From: Hyphomicrobiales bacterium
Lineage (GTDB): Bacteria > Pseudomonadota > Alphaproteobacteria > Rhizobiales > Aestuariivirgaceae
DNA: 64,000 bases
Assembly (NCBI GenBank): GCA_016792865.1
Contig: JAEUMJ010000011.1
Span: forward strand, 1 to 64,000
Reading direction: 5' to 3'
Below the pieces are notes generated by a model. The model made no database searches. It saw only the letters and a list, made by a program, of their open reading frames with translations, and was not told the DNA's origin. Below are positions 28,266 to 35,176 of this stretch, in pieces (positions within the stretch are counted from its first letter, which is position 1; each line of letters starts with the position of its first letter). Position numbers and translations under genes: made by a program.

Positions 28266-28687
28266 CAGCCGACGATCTCGAAGCCGGCGAAGTTCTGGCT
28301 GATTTCGATCTTGGCGTTATCGACGCTGTCGGAACCGTGCACGGAGTTGGCTTCGATCGATTCAGCAAATTCCTTGCGGATGGTGCCGGGCGCGGCATTG
28401 GCAGGGTTGGTGGCGCCCATCACTTCGCGATACTTGGCGACGGCGTTTTCCCCCTCAAGCACCTGCACGACGATGGGGCCAGAGGTCATGAAGGACACGA
28501 GATCCTTGAAGAAGGGGCGTTCACGGTGCACGCCGTAGAAGGCTTCTGCCTGGGCATTGCCCCACTGCACGCGCTTCTGCGCCACGATGCGCAGCCCGGC
28601 CTTTTCAATGACGGCGTTGATCGCGCCGGTCAGGTTGCGGCGGGTCGCGTCGGGCTTGATGATGGAGAAAGTGCGTTCGATAGCCAT
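28265..28687 (-). CDS. ndk: Nucleoside diphosphate kinase
   Basis: A 140-residue enzyme that equilibrates NTP and NDP pools through a phosphohistidine. [21 protein letters not shown] is the standard N-terminus, [24 protein letters not shown] and the [14 protein letters not shown] loop follow, and [11 protein letters not shown] contains the catalytic His. Length is normal. The stop overlaps the VUT transporter start by one base. Upstream lies an inter-operon hairpin at 28829-28850. Confidence 0.97.
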   Translation of the reverse strand: MAIERTFSIIKPDATRRNLTGAINAVIEKAGLRIVAQKRVQWGNAQAEAFYGVHRERPFFKDLVSFMTSGPIVVQVLEGENAVAKYREVMGATNPANAAPGTIRKEFAESIEANSVHGSDSVDNAKIEISQNFAGFEIVG

Positions 28688-28828
28688 GATAGTCCTCGGT
28701 TTGGGTGGATGGGCCGCCGTCTAGCAGTGCCCTGCCCGGCCCGCAAGTGCGGTGATTACAGGCGGATTTTCCGGCTCTCGTTCCACACGTCCCGGCGCAT
28801 GGCCCAAACACGTTTGGCTCAAACACGC

Positions 28829-28850
28829 ATGGCCCGCTTTCGCGGGCCAT
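28829..28850. terminator. Perfect 9-bp hairpin between the OmpA gene and ndk
   Basis: ATGGCCCGC and GCGGGCCAT pair perfectly around a TTTC loop, 39 bp beyond the OmpA-family stop (28890) on the reverse strand. A second small inverted repeat (CCAAA-CACG-TTTGG) lies at 28803-28816. There is no T-run. It may terminate the OmpA-family transcript, or belong to the dispersed extragenic palindromes common in Hyphomicrobiales. Confidence 0.5.
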
Positions 28851-28889
28851 GACGGTCGGTGTGGACATGCAAGGGAAAGCCGGTTGGCC

Positions 28890-30731
28890 TCACTCCTCCA
28901 GTTCGCCCACCAGCGGCGTGGCCCGGCTGATGGACACACGACGGTTTTCCTGTTCCGGCTCGGCGGTCGGGATCTTCAGGTAACGCTCTCCGAGGCCGAC
29001 CGTTTGCAGGTTGCGCGGCGAAATCACGTAGTAGGTGGTGAGCGCCTTCTTCACGGCTTCGGCGCGGGCGCGCGAGAGCTTCATGTTGTAGGAGTCAGAC
29101 CCCACCGCGTCGGTGTGCCCTTCGATCAGGAACACCTCGCGCGGACGCTTGCGCAAGACCTTCTCGATGATCGCGGCGATACGGTCGAGGTTGCCCACTT
29201 CCTCTTCGCGCACGAAGGCTTCATTGAAGCCGAAGCGGATCGTATCGATGTCGATACGCGGCATGGCATCGCGAAGCTCGCTGCTGTCGGCAATTTCATC
29301 GACCGTGTAGCGTTCCCGCACCTTGCGGCGCGGCGGCGAGATCAGCACGTCTTCGAGTTCGCTCTCATCGGCTTCCGCCTCAAAGACACTGCGCGGCACG
29401 CGCCGGCCGGGAACATAGGAGTCCTCGATCTCGAAATCCTCCTCATCGTCGTACATGGCCATTTCCTCTTCGCGCATCCGGCGCTCTTCCGCCATGCGGC
29501 GGCGAAGCTGCTCGCGGTCGCGCTGCATCGACATCCGCCAGTATTCGCGATCCTGCTCGTCGAAGTCTTCCCAGTCGTCGCGGGCCTGTGCATCGCGATA
29601 GACCTGCACGCGGCGACGCAGTTCGCTGTCGCTCAGGTCTTCGGCACGGCGGCGGTCACGCAACACCTCCTGAACCGGGGTGTTGATGGTGATCTGCGGG
29701 TTGATGATGATGCGCGGGCGGTTGCCCTTGTCACCCTTGCCTGTGCCCTGGCCACCGGCGTTCTGCTGTTCCTGGCCGGCCTTCGCCGCTTCCTGCTTCA
29801 GCCTTTCCTGCTGGGCCTGCTCTTCCTTGGCGGCGATGCGGGCACGCAGGATCTGGCGTTCGGCCTGCAACTTGCGGCGCAGCGCACGTTCGGTCCGGTT
29901 CGACAAGTCGTTTCCGGCCATCAGGTCGCGCATGCCGTCAAGGCGGGCCTTGAGGTCATCATCGGACATGCTTTCGGCAGGGGTCGTATCGGCAAGAAAG
30001 GCACGGGCCTTGTTCTCTGCTTCGGGAAGGCCGGCGTTGGCATCCAGTTCCTGGACTTCCTTCTTGTCCACCACGGGCGGAGGTGCGGCCTGTTCGACCG
30101 GCGCGGCCTGCTGCTCGACCGGCGGTTCATTCACGACCGGAGCCTGATCAACCGGGGCTGCCTGCTCAATGGGCTGCTCGACAGGAGCCGGAGGCTGTTC
30201 CTGTGTCTGCATCTGATCCTGGTTCTTCTTCCCCTTCTTCTTTTTCTGGACCGGCTGCTGCTCATCGCCGGGGGCAGCCTGATCAACCGGCTGCTCGCCA
30301 GCCACCGGGGGCTGCTCGGCAGGCTGTTGGGCCGGCGGCTCGGTTGCCTGCTGCTGGTTTCCGCGATTGTCGAGTTCGGCGCGGGCCTCCTGCGCGATCT
30401 GCTGGAGGCGGCTACGGACATCGTCCGGCAGGCCCTGCTGCTTGGCGAAGTTGCGGGCAGCGCGGGCGCGGTTGCGAAGCTCACCGGCGTCCATTTCCGA
30501 AACGGGGCGGGTATCGTCCAGAAGCGCCTGCACCTCCGGCGGGATGACGATTTCCTGGGCCTGCTCAACGGGCGGCTCCGCCGGAGCCGCCTCACCCGTC
30601 GCGGGCTGATCGACGGGAGCGGCCTGCTCCACCGGCTGCTCGCCGGGAGCGGGTTCTGCTTCCTGCGCCAGCGCCACACCTGCAAAAAGACCCAGTGCCA
30701 AGAGGCTCGCCGCCCCGATCCTGTTCAACAT
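28890..30731 (-). CDS. OmpA-family peptidoglycan-binding protein with long disordered region
   Basis: A 613-residue exported protein. A signal peptide (MLNRIGAASLLALGLFAGVALAQ) is followed by about 250 residues rich in Pro, Gln, Glu and Ala with repeated PVEQAAPVDQ-like units. An Arg/Glu-rich probably coiled or helical region comes next (RRRAEDLSDSELRRRVQVYRDA; REQLRRRMAEERRMREEEM). The C-terminal OmpA domain has IRFGFNEAFV, FLIEGHTDAVGSDSYNMKLSRARAEAVKKAL and NRRVSIS. GGAG precedes the ATG at 30731; the frame above it lacks a signal peptide. It probably tethers the envelope to peptidoglycan. Confidence 0.88.
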   Translation of the reverse strand: MLNRIGAASLLALGLFAGVALAQEAEPAPGEQPVEQAAPVDQPATGEAAPAEPPVEQAQEIVIPPEVQALLDDTRPVSEMDAGELRNRARAARNFAKQQGLPDDVRSRLQQIAQEARAELDNRGNQQQATEPPAQQPAEQPPVAGEQPVDQAAPGDEQQPVQKKKKGKKNQDQMQTQEQPPAPVEQPIEQAAPVDQAPVVNEPPVEQQAAPVEQAAPPPVVDKKEVQELDANAGLPEAENKARAFLADTTPAESMSDDDLKARLDGMRDLMAGNDLSNRTERALRRKLQAERQILRARIAAKEEQAQQERLKQEAAKAGQEQQNAGGQGTGKGDKGNRPRIIINPQITINTPVQEVLRDRRRAEDLSDSELRRRVQVYRDAQARDDWEDFDEQDREYWRMSMQRDREQLRRRMAEERRMREEEMAMYDDEEDFEIEDSYVPGRRVPRSVFEAEADESELEDVLISPPRRKVRERYTVDEIADSSELRDAMPRIDIDTIRFGFNEAFVREEEVGNLDRIAAIIEKVLRKRPREVFLIEGHTDAVGSDSYNMKLSRARAEAVKKALTTYYVISPRNLQTVGLGERYLKIPTAEPEQENRRVSISRATPLVGELEE

Positions 30732-30904
30732 GCCAATCTCCAACTGTCCTCGATTCGCCTGGGGTCCACCCTGATGGCAGCCCGACGCATGAGCATATAT
30801 GCGGATAGGATTGGGCATTATTAAGAGCGGAATGTGCCCGATCCGCCACAAGCCTGAACCGTGGATGAACGGGTTAAATGCCGGATTGGCCCGGAGGCTC
30901 CGGC

Positions 30905-31648
30905 CTAGAGGCGTCCGGCCTCGATGATGCGCTTGAGGAAGTTGCGGGTACGCTCTTCCTTGGGATCGCCGAAAATCCGGTCGGGCGGGCCTTCTTCATG
31001 CACCACCCCCTGGTGCAGGAAACACACCTTGGACGCCACTTCCTTGGCGAACCCCATTTCGTGGGTGGCCAGCAGCATGGTCATGCCCTGGGAGGCGAGG
31101 TCGCGGACGATGTTCAGCACTTCGGAGACGAGTTCCGGATCCAGCGCCGAGGTAATCTCGTCCAGCAGCATCAGGCGCGGTTCCATCGCAAGGGCCCGCA
31201 CGATTGCCACGCGCTGTTGCTGGCCGCCCGAAAGGCGGTCCGGGTATTCCCCGGCCTTATGATCCATGCCGATGCGCTTCAGCAGCGCCATGGCCTTCTC
31301 CTCCGCCTCGGCCCGGCCCAGCTTCAGGACCTTGGTGGGGGCAAGCGTCACGTTCTCCATGACGGTCATGTGGGGGAAGAGATTGAAGCTCTGGAAAACG
31401 ATGCCGACCTTCTGGCGCAGCAGGTTCACATCCACGCCGGGGCCGGAGACCCGGTCCCCCTCGAGACGGATTTCGCCGCCCTGGATCGGCTCCAGCTGGT
31501 TGATGCAGCGGAGCAGCGTGGACTTGCCGCAACCCGACGGACCGATGAGGCAGACCACCTGATGTTCCTCGACATCGAGATTGATGCCGCGCAAGACCTG
31601 CACCGGGCCGAAGTGCTTCTCGACATCCTTCATTTCAAGGAAAGCCAT
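30905..31648 (-). CDS. Polar amino acid ABC transporter ATP-binding protein
   Basis: A 247-residue GlnQ/HisP-type ATPase. [18 protein letters not shown] is Walker [17 protein letters not shown] the signature, [16 protein letters not shown]alker B, and [16 protein letters not shown] the switch histidine. The Walker B reads DEITSALDP, with Ile where Pro is usual. It lies 1 bp after the permease gene and completes a binding protein-permease-ATPase set for import of a polar amino acid. An imperfect GC hairpin (30888-30905) overlaps its stop. Confidence 0.95.
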   Translation of the reverse strand: MAFLEMKDVEKHFGPVQVLRGINLDVEEHQVVCLIGPSGCGKSTLLRCINQLEPIQGGEIRLEGDRVSGPGVDVNLLRQKVGIVFQSFNLFPHMTVMENVTLAPTKVLKLGRAEAEEKAMALLKRIGMDHKAGEYPDRLSGGQQQRVAIVRALAMEPRLMLLDEITSALDPELVSEVLNIVRDLASQGMTMLLATHEMGFAKEVASKVCFLHQGVVHEEGPPDRIFGDPKEERTRNFLKRIIEAGRL

Positions 31649-31649
31649 G

Positions 31650-32801
31650 TCAGCCCCCTGCCTTCATGCGCTGGTTGTCGCGCTCGACCAGATGATCGAC
31701 AACACGCGCCTGCGGAATGGTGATGAGCACGAACAGAATGGCCACGATGGTCACGGCGGAGAGATTGAAGGCGTTGGCCGCAATGCCGCGCGAGGCGTTG
31801 AAGGCATCGACTAGGCCGAGGATCTGCACCAGAGCGGTATCCTTCTGAAGGCCGATGAAGTCGTTGAGCAGCGGGGCAATCACGCGGCGCACGGCCTGCG
31901 GCACGACGACATAACGCATGGTCTGGAGATAGCTCAGGCCGAGGGACCGGGCTGCGGAGACCTGGCTCCAATGGATGCTCTCGATGCCGGCGCGATAGAC
32001 CTCGGCAACATAGGCCCCATAGGTGAGCGAAAGGGCAAGGATGCACCACCACGCCACGGGGATGCGCGACAGGTCTCGCAGTTCCTGCACGCTCATGGTG
32101 CTTGTGTCGTGGAATAATCCGTACACGGCGGGTATGATGATTTCCGGCAGGCCGCTCGTGGGAATGCCGAAGCCGATGAGATAGAGGGTCACGATGGCCG
32201 GAAGGCCACGGAACACGTCGCAGTACAGTGTTGCCAGCGCCCGGATGGGCCGCCCGGCAGGACCGGGCATCATCCGCGCCAGGGCCACGAACAGGCCCCA
32301 GATCAGCACGATGATCTCGGCCACGACAAAGACGAAGATGTTGACGAGCACGAACTTCGAGAAAACCTGCGGCCACTTCTCCAGTATCAGGGGCAACAGG
32401 AAGAAGGTGCGGCCCACGGCGGAGTTGTTCATGAAGATGAACGCCGCAAAACCGAGTACCAGAAGGGCAAACACCCCCCAGCCGAAGGTCAGCGCCAGGG
32501 TGTCACGCGCGGCGGCGGTATCGATCCGCACCATCACGATGTCCCTGGCCTTGAGGGCCGCAGCGGCCTTGCGGGCGTACATCAGGCCGCGGATGGCGGG
32601 CCAGAACAGGAGAGCCGTGGCGGCAACGGCGCCCAGGAAGATGATTTCGTGAAATGCGCTGGTTGCGCCAAGACCCGCAACTGAGGTGCGGATCAGCGAG
32701 GTGGTGGCCATGGCCGCCGCCACGCAAATGGCGGCAAAGAGAAGTGCCGCCATGGCGAGGCCATCGGCGGGCTTGGGCGTATGAGCTTGTGGAGATGTCA
32801 T
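31650..32801 (-). CDS. Amino acid ABC transporter permease
   Basis: A 383-residue inner-membrane permease of the HisM/GlnP type. The C-terminal half has the transport domain, including the ATPase-contact loop [30 protein letters not shown]. The N-terminal 150 residues add extra helices ([42 protein letters not shown]), as in long AapM-like permeases. It is the only permease in the cassette, so it probably works as a homodimer. Start 32801 is chosen (GGAG 11 bp upstream); an in-frame GTG at 32813 is possible. Confidence 0.92.
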   Translation of the reverse strand: MTSPQAHTPKPADGLAMAALLFAAICVAAAMATTSLIRTSVAGLGATSAFHEIIFLGAVAATALLFWPAIRGLMYARKAAAALKARDIVMVRIDTAAARDTLALTFGWGVFALLVLGFAAFIFMNNSAVGRTFFLLPLILEKWPQVFSKFVLVNIFVFVVAEIIVLIWGLFVALARMMPGPAGRPIRALATLYCDVFRGLPAIVTLYLIGFGIPTSGLPEIIIPAVYGLFHDTSTMSVQELRDLSRIPVAWWCILALSLTYGAYVAEVYRAGIESIHWSQVSAARSLGLSYLQTMRYVVVPQAVRRVIAPLLNDFIGLQKDTALVQILGLVDAFNASRGIAANAFNLSAVTIVAILFVLITIPQARVVDHLVERDNQRMKAGG

Positions 32802-32886
32802 TCCTGTTGCCACTCCGGCGCGGGGGCGAGGCCCTCACGCTGAACTTCTAGACAGTCTTGCCTGAGGCACCGTCACATCAAGATGC

Positions 32887-32912
32887 GGGGCCGCACATTC
32901 CTGCACGGCCCC
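32887..32912 (-). terminator. Stem-loop between binding-protein and permease genes
   Basis: GGGGCCG and CGGCCCC form a 7-bp stem with a 12-nt loop, 12 bp beyond the binding-protein stop on the reverse strand. Such hairpins commonly stabilise the binding-protein mRNA or reduce read-through, giving more binding protein than permease. There is no clear T-run. Confidence 0.45.
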
Positions 32913-32924
32913 GGCATTCGATGA

Positions 32925-33767
32925 TTACGGGTTGAAGTAAGGGATCGTGGCGGGATCCTTGCCCCAGCCGGCCGCAAGATACTTTGCGCCGAGCTTGGCG
33001 AGCGTGCCATCGTCGATCATCGACTGGATGATCTTGCTCACCGTCTCGTTGTTGGCGTTGCCCTTCTGCATGATGCCGCCGTAAACCTCACCGGTCTTGT
33101 ACTGGCCCACGACCTTGGACTTGCCTTCAGTCGCCTTTTCTTCAGCAAGGGTGATCGAGGTATCGGTGATCGCCGCGTCAATCTGGCCGGCGCGCAGGGC
33201 GGCAAACATTTCAGGCTGGTCAGCGAAGATCTGGGCGTCCTTGATGCCAAGCGTGTCCTGGGCGAATGCCGCGCCTGTCGTGCCCTGCTGGATGCCGACC
33301 TTGACCGTCTTGACCGACTTCTCATCGACGGGCGCATCGGCCTTGGCGATCACGCCCATGTCGGAATTGAAGTAAGGGGTGGTGAAGTCAAACACCTTCT
33401 TGCGCTCTTCGGTAATGGAGGTCTGGGCAAAGCCCACGTCATAACCCTGCACCTGATTGCCGATGAAGGCTTCCCAGGAGGTGTTCACCACTTCCATCTT
33501 GTCGTAACCGGCACGCCAGGCGATTTCGGCGGCCATGCAGTATTCCATGCCGTCCTTGGTGTTTTCCACGGCATCGCCATTCCACCAGATCGGGGCCGGA
33601 AGCGAGGTCAGCACGGTGAACTGTCCGGCCTTGGCGGGAGTGGCAATCGGGATGGAGCCTTTCTCGCCGTAGACTTCGCAATTGCCGATCATGTTGGCAG
33701 CGGCGGCGGGGGCGGCCAGCGCCACAACAGCAGCGGCGGCCAGCAGGACACGTCTGGTGAATTTCAT
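32925..33767 (-). CDS. Amino acid ABC transporter substrate-binding protein
   Basis: A 280-residue periplasmic protein. The signal peptide is MKFTRRVLLAAAAVVALAAP followed by AAAA. The mature protein is a family-3 solute-binding domain: FTVLTSLPAPIWWNGD, WEAFIGNQVQGYDVGFAQTSITEERKKVFDFTTPYF (ligand pocket) and VKVGIQQGTTGAAFAQ. It delivers a polar amino acid to the downstream permease; the specific ligand is not readable. It starts the three-gene operon and is divergent from trhO. Confidence 0.95.
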   Translation of the reverse strand: MKFTRRVLLAAAAVVALAAPAAAANMIGNCEVYGEKGSIPIATPAKAGQFTVLTSLPAPIWWNGDAVENTKDGMEYCMAAEIAWRAGYDKMEVVNTSWEAFIGNQVQGYDVGFAQTSITEERKKVFDFTTPYFNSDMGVIAKADAPVDEKSVKTVKVGIQQGTTGAAFAQDTLGIKDAQIFADQPEMFAALRAGQIDAAITDTSITLAEEKATEGKSKVVGQYKTGEVYGGIMQKGNANNETVSKIIQSMIDDGTLAKLGAKYLAAGWGKDPATIPYFNP

Positions 33768-33802
33768 GATTGTGTTTACTCCCTGTTTCTTGTTGGGCTC
33801 CC

Positions 33803-33831
33803 ACTACAGCCAATTTGCAGACGAGTTGCAA
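33803..33831 (-). promoter_or_regulatory. Sigma-70-like promoter for the amino acid ABC operon
   Basis: On the reverse strand a -35-like TTGCAA (33831-33826) and -10-like TGTAGT (33808-33803) are separated by exactly 17 bp, about 36 bp upstream of the binding-protein ATG. Each hexamer matches consensus at four of six positions. Plausible but not proven. Confidence 0.35.
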
Positions 33832-33863
33832 GTGCAGCCGCCCCGGATTATCAGGCTCCGTCA

Positions 33864-34778
33864 ATGACATTCACCGCTGCCGCCTTTTATCGCTTTCATC
33901 CCCTGCCCCGCTTCCGCGAGTTGCAGGCACCCCTGCTTGCGGCCCTGAAGGAACTGGGAGCCAGGGGTTCGGTGCTGCTCGCCGAGGAAGGCGTAAACGG
34001 CACCATTGCCGCCACCGATGACGCAATCGAGGCTGCTGTGGATACCATCCGCCGCATCACCGGAATCCAGGCTCTCGAAGCCAAGTTCTCGCCCGCCGCC
34101 GAAATGCCTTTCAAGCGCATGAAGGTGCGGTTGAAAAAGGAGATCGTCACCATCGGCAACGTGCCCGCCAATCCGAACGAGCTGGTGGGAGAATACGTCA
34201 CGCCGCAGGAGTGGAACGCCCTCATCTCCGACCCCGACGTGATCGTTCTCGATACCCGCAACGATTACGAATACCGCGTCGGCACGTTCCGCAAGGCCAT
34301 CGACCCGCAGATCGCGGTTTTCAGCCAGTTTCCGGCCTGGGTCGAATCCCATCTCCACAACATGAAGGGCAAGAAGATCGCCACCTTCTGCACCGGCGGC
34401 ATTCGCTGCGAAAAGGCCACAAGCTTCATGCGCCATGCCGGTTTCGAGAAGGTCTATCATCTCAAGGGCGGCATCCTGAAATACCTGGAGGAAGTCCCCG
34501 CCGAAGAAAGCCTGTGGACTGGCGCCTGCTATGTGTTCGACGAGCGCGTCGCCGTCGGCCACGGCTTGCAGCAGGCCGACTTCACCACCTGTCACGGCTG
34601 CCTCATGCCCGTCTCGCCGGAAGAACGTTCGTCCCCCAAATACGAGGAAGGCGTGTGTTGCCCGGCGTGTGCCGATACGCTGACGGAGGTGCAGAAGGCT
34701 TCCAACCGTGAACGCCAGCGCCAGTTCGAACTCGCCCGGCAGCGCGGCACAAGGCATCTCGGACCCATGGAGGCATGA
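33864..34778 (+). CDS. trhO: tRNA uridine(34) hydroxylase TrhO (rhodanese family, YceA)
   Basis: A 304-residue protein of the TrhO/YceA family, which installs 5-hydroxyuridine at tRNA wobble position 34 in an O2-dependent reaction. The N-terminal domain has LAEEGVNGTIA and the rhodanese domain has VIVLDTRNDYEYRVGTF and the catalytic loop CTGGIRCEKAT. The C-terminal zinc-like cysteines are TCHGCLMPVS and VCCPACADTL. Length and order are typical. The stop overlaps the VOC gene start by 4 bp (ATGA). Confidence 0.93.
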   Translation: MTFTAAAFYRFHPLPRFRELQAPLLAALKELGARGSVLLAEEGVNGTIAATDDAIEAAVDTIRRITGIQALEAKFSPAAEMPFKRMKVRLKKEIVTIGNVPANPNELVGEYVTPQEWNALISDPDVIVLDTRNDYEYRVGTFRKAIDPQIAVFSQFPAWVESHLHNMKGKKIATFCTGGIRCEKATSFMRHAGFEKVYHLKGGILKYLEEVPAEESLWTGACYVFDERVAVGHGLQQADFTTCHGCLMPVSPEERSSPKYEEGVCCPACADTLTEVQKASNRERQRQFELARQRGTRHLGPMEA

Positions 34779-35173
34779 TGTTTCTCTATCTGACACTGGG
34801 CAGCAACGATCTTGCCCGCTCCCGGCGCTTCTATGATCCGGTGCTGAAGGAAATCGGCTTCGTCTGCTCCGTCCATGGCGACACGGAAATCGGTTACGGC
34901 CCGGCCAACCGGACACCTGGCGAGCGGGAACGCTGCTTCTACCTGACCCGGCCATTCCTCAATTATCCCGCCACCTGGGGCAACGGCACGCTCGTTGCCT
35001 TCAAGGCAGCGTCACGCGCGGCGGTGGATGCGTTCCACGCGGCAGCCCTTGCCCATGGCGGCCAGGATGACGGTGCGCCGGGATTGCGGCCCTATCACGC
35101 CAGCTTCTATTCCTGCTACGTGCGTGACCCCGACGGCAACAAGCTCTCTGCCGTTTGCGAGACGCCTGAGTAG
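34775..35173 (+). CDS. VOC (glyoxalase/bleomycin resistance) family protein
   Basis: A 132-residue single-module VOC protein with paired beta-alpha-beta-beta-beta units: LTLGSNDLARSRRFYDPVLKEIGF and ASFYSCYVRDPDGNKLSAVCE. Many members are metalloenzymes acting on glutathione adducts or related small molecules; the substrate here is unknown. It is coupled to trhO by an ATGA overlap and converges on ppc with 3 bp between stops. Confidence 0.85.
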   Translation: MMFLYLTLGSNDLARSRRFYDPVLKEIGFVCSVHGDTEIGYGPANRTPGERERCFYLTRPFLNYPATWGNGTLVAFKAASRAAVDAFHAAALAHGGQDDGAPGLRPYHASFYSCYVRDPDGNKLSAVCETPE

Positions 35174-35176
35174 CTC

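Noticed and set aside
29900..30660. Repetitive Pro/Gln coding DNA considered as a CRISPR or tandem repeat array
   Set aside because: The units are short, degenerate, in frame with the OmpA-family protein, and have no regular spacers.
28752..30824. 690-codon open frame on the + strand opposite the OmpA-family gene
   Set aside because: It is antisense to a protein with a signal peptide, repeats and a clear OmpA domain. Its Leu/Arg-rich repeats simply mirror the Gln/Glu/Pro repeats.
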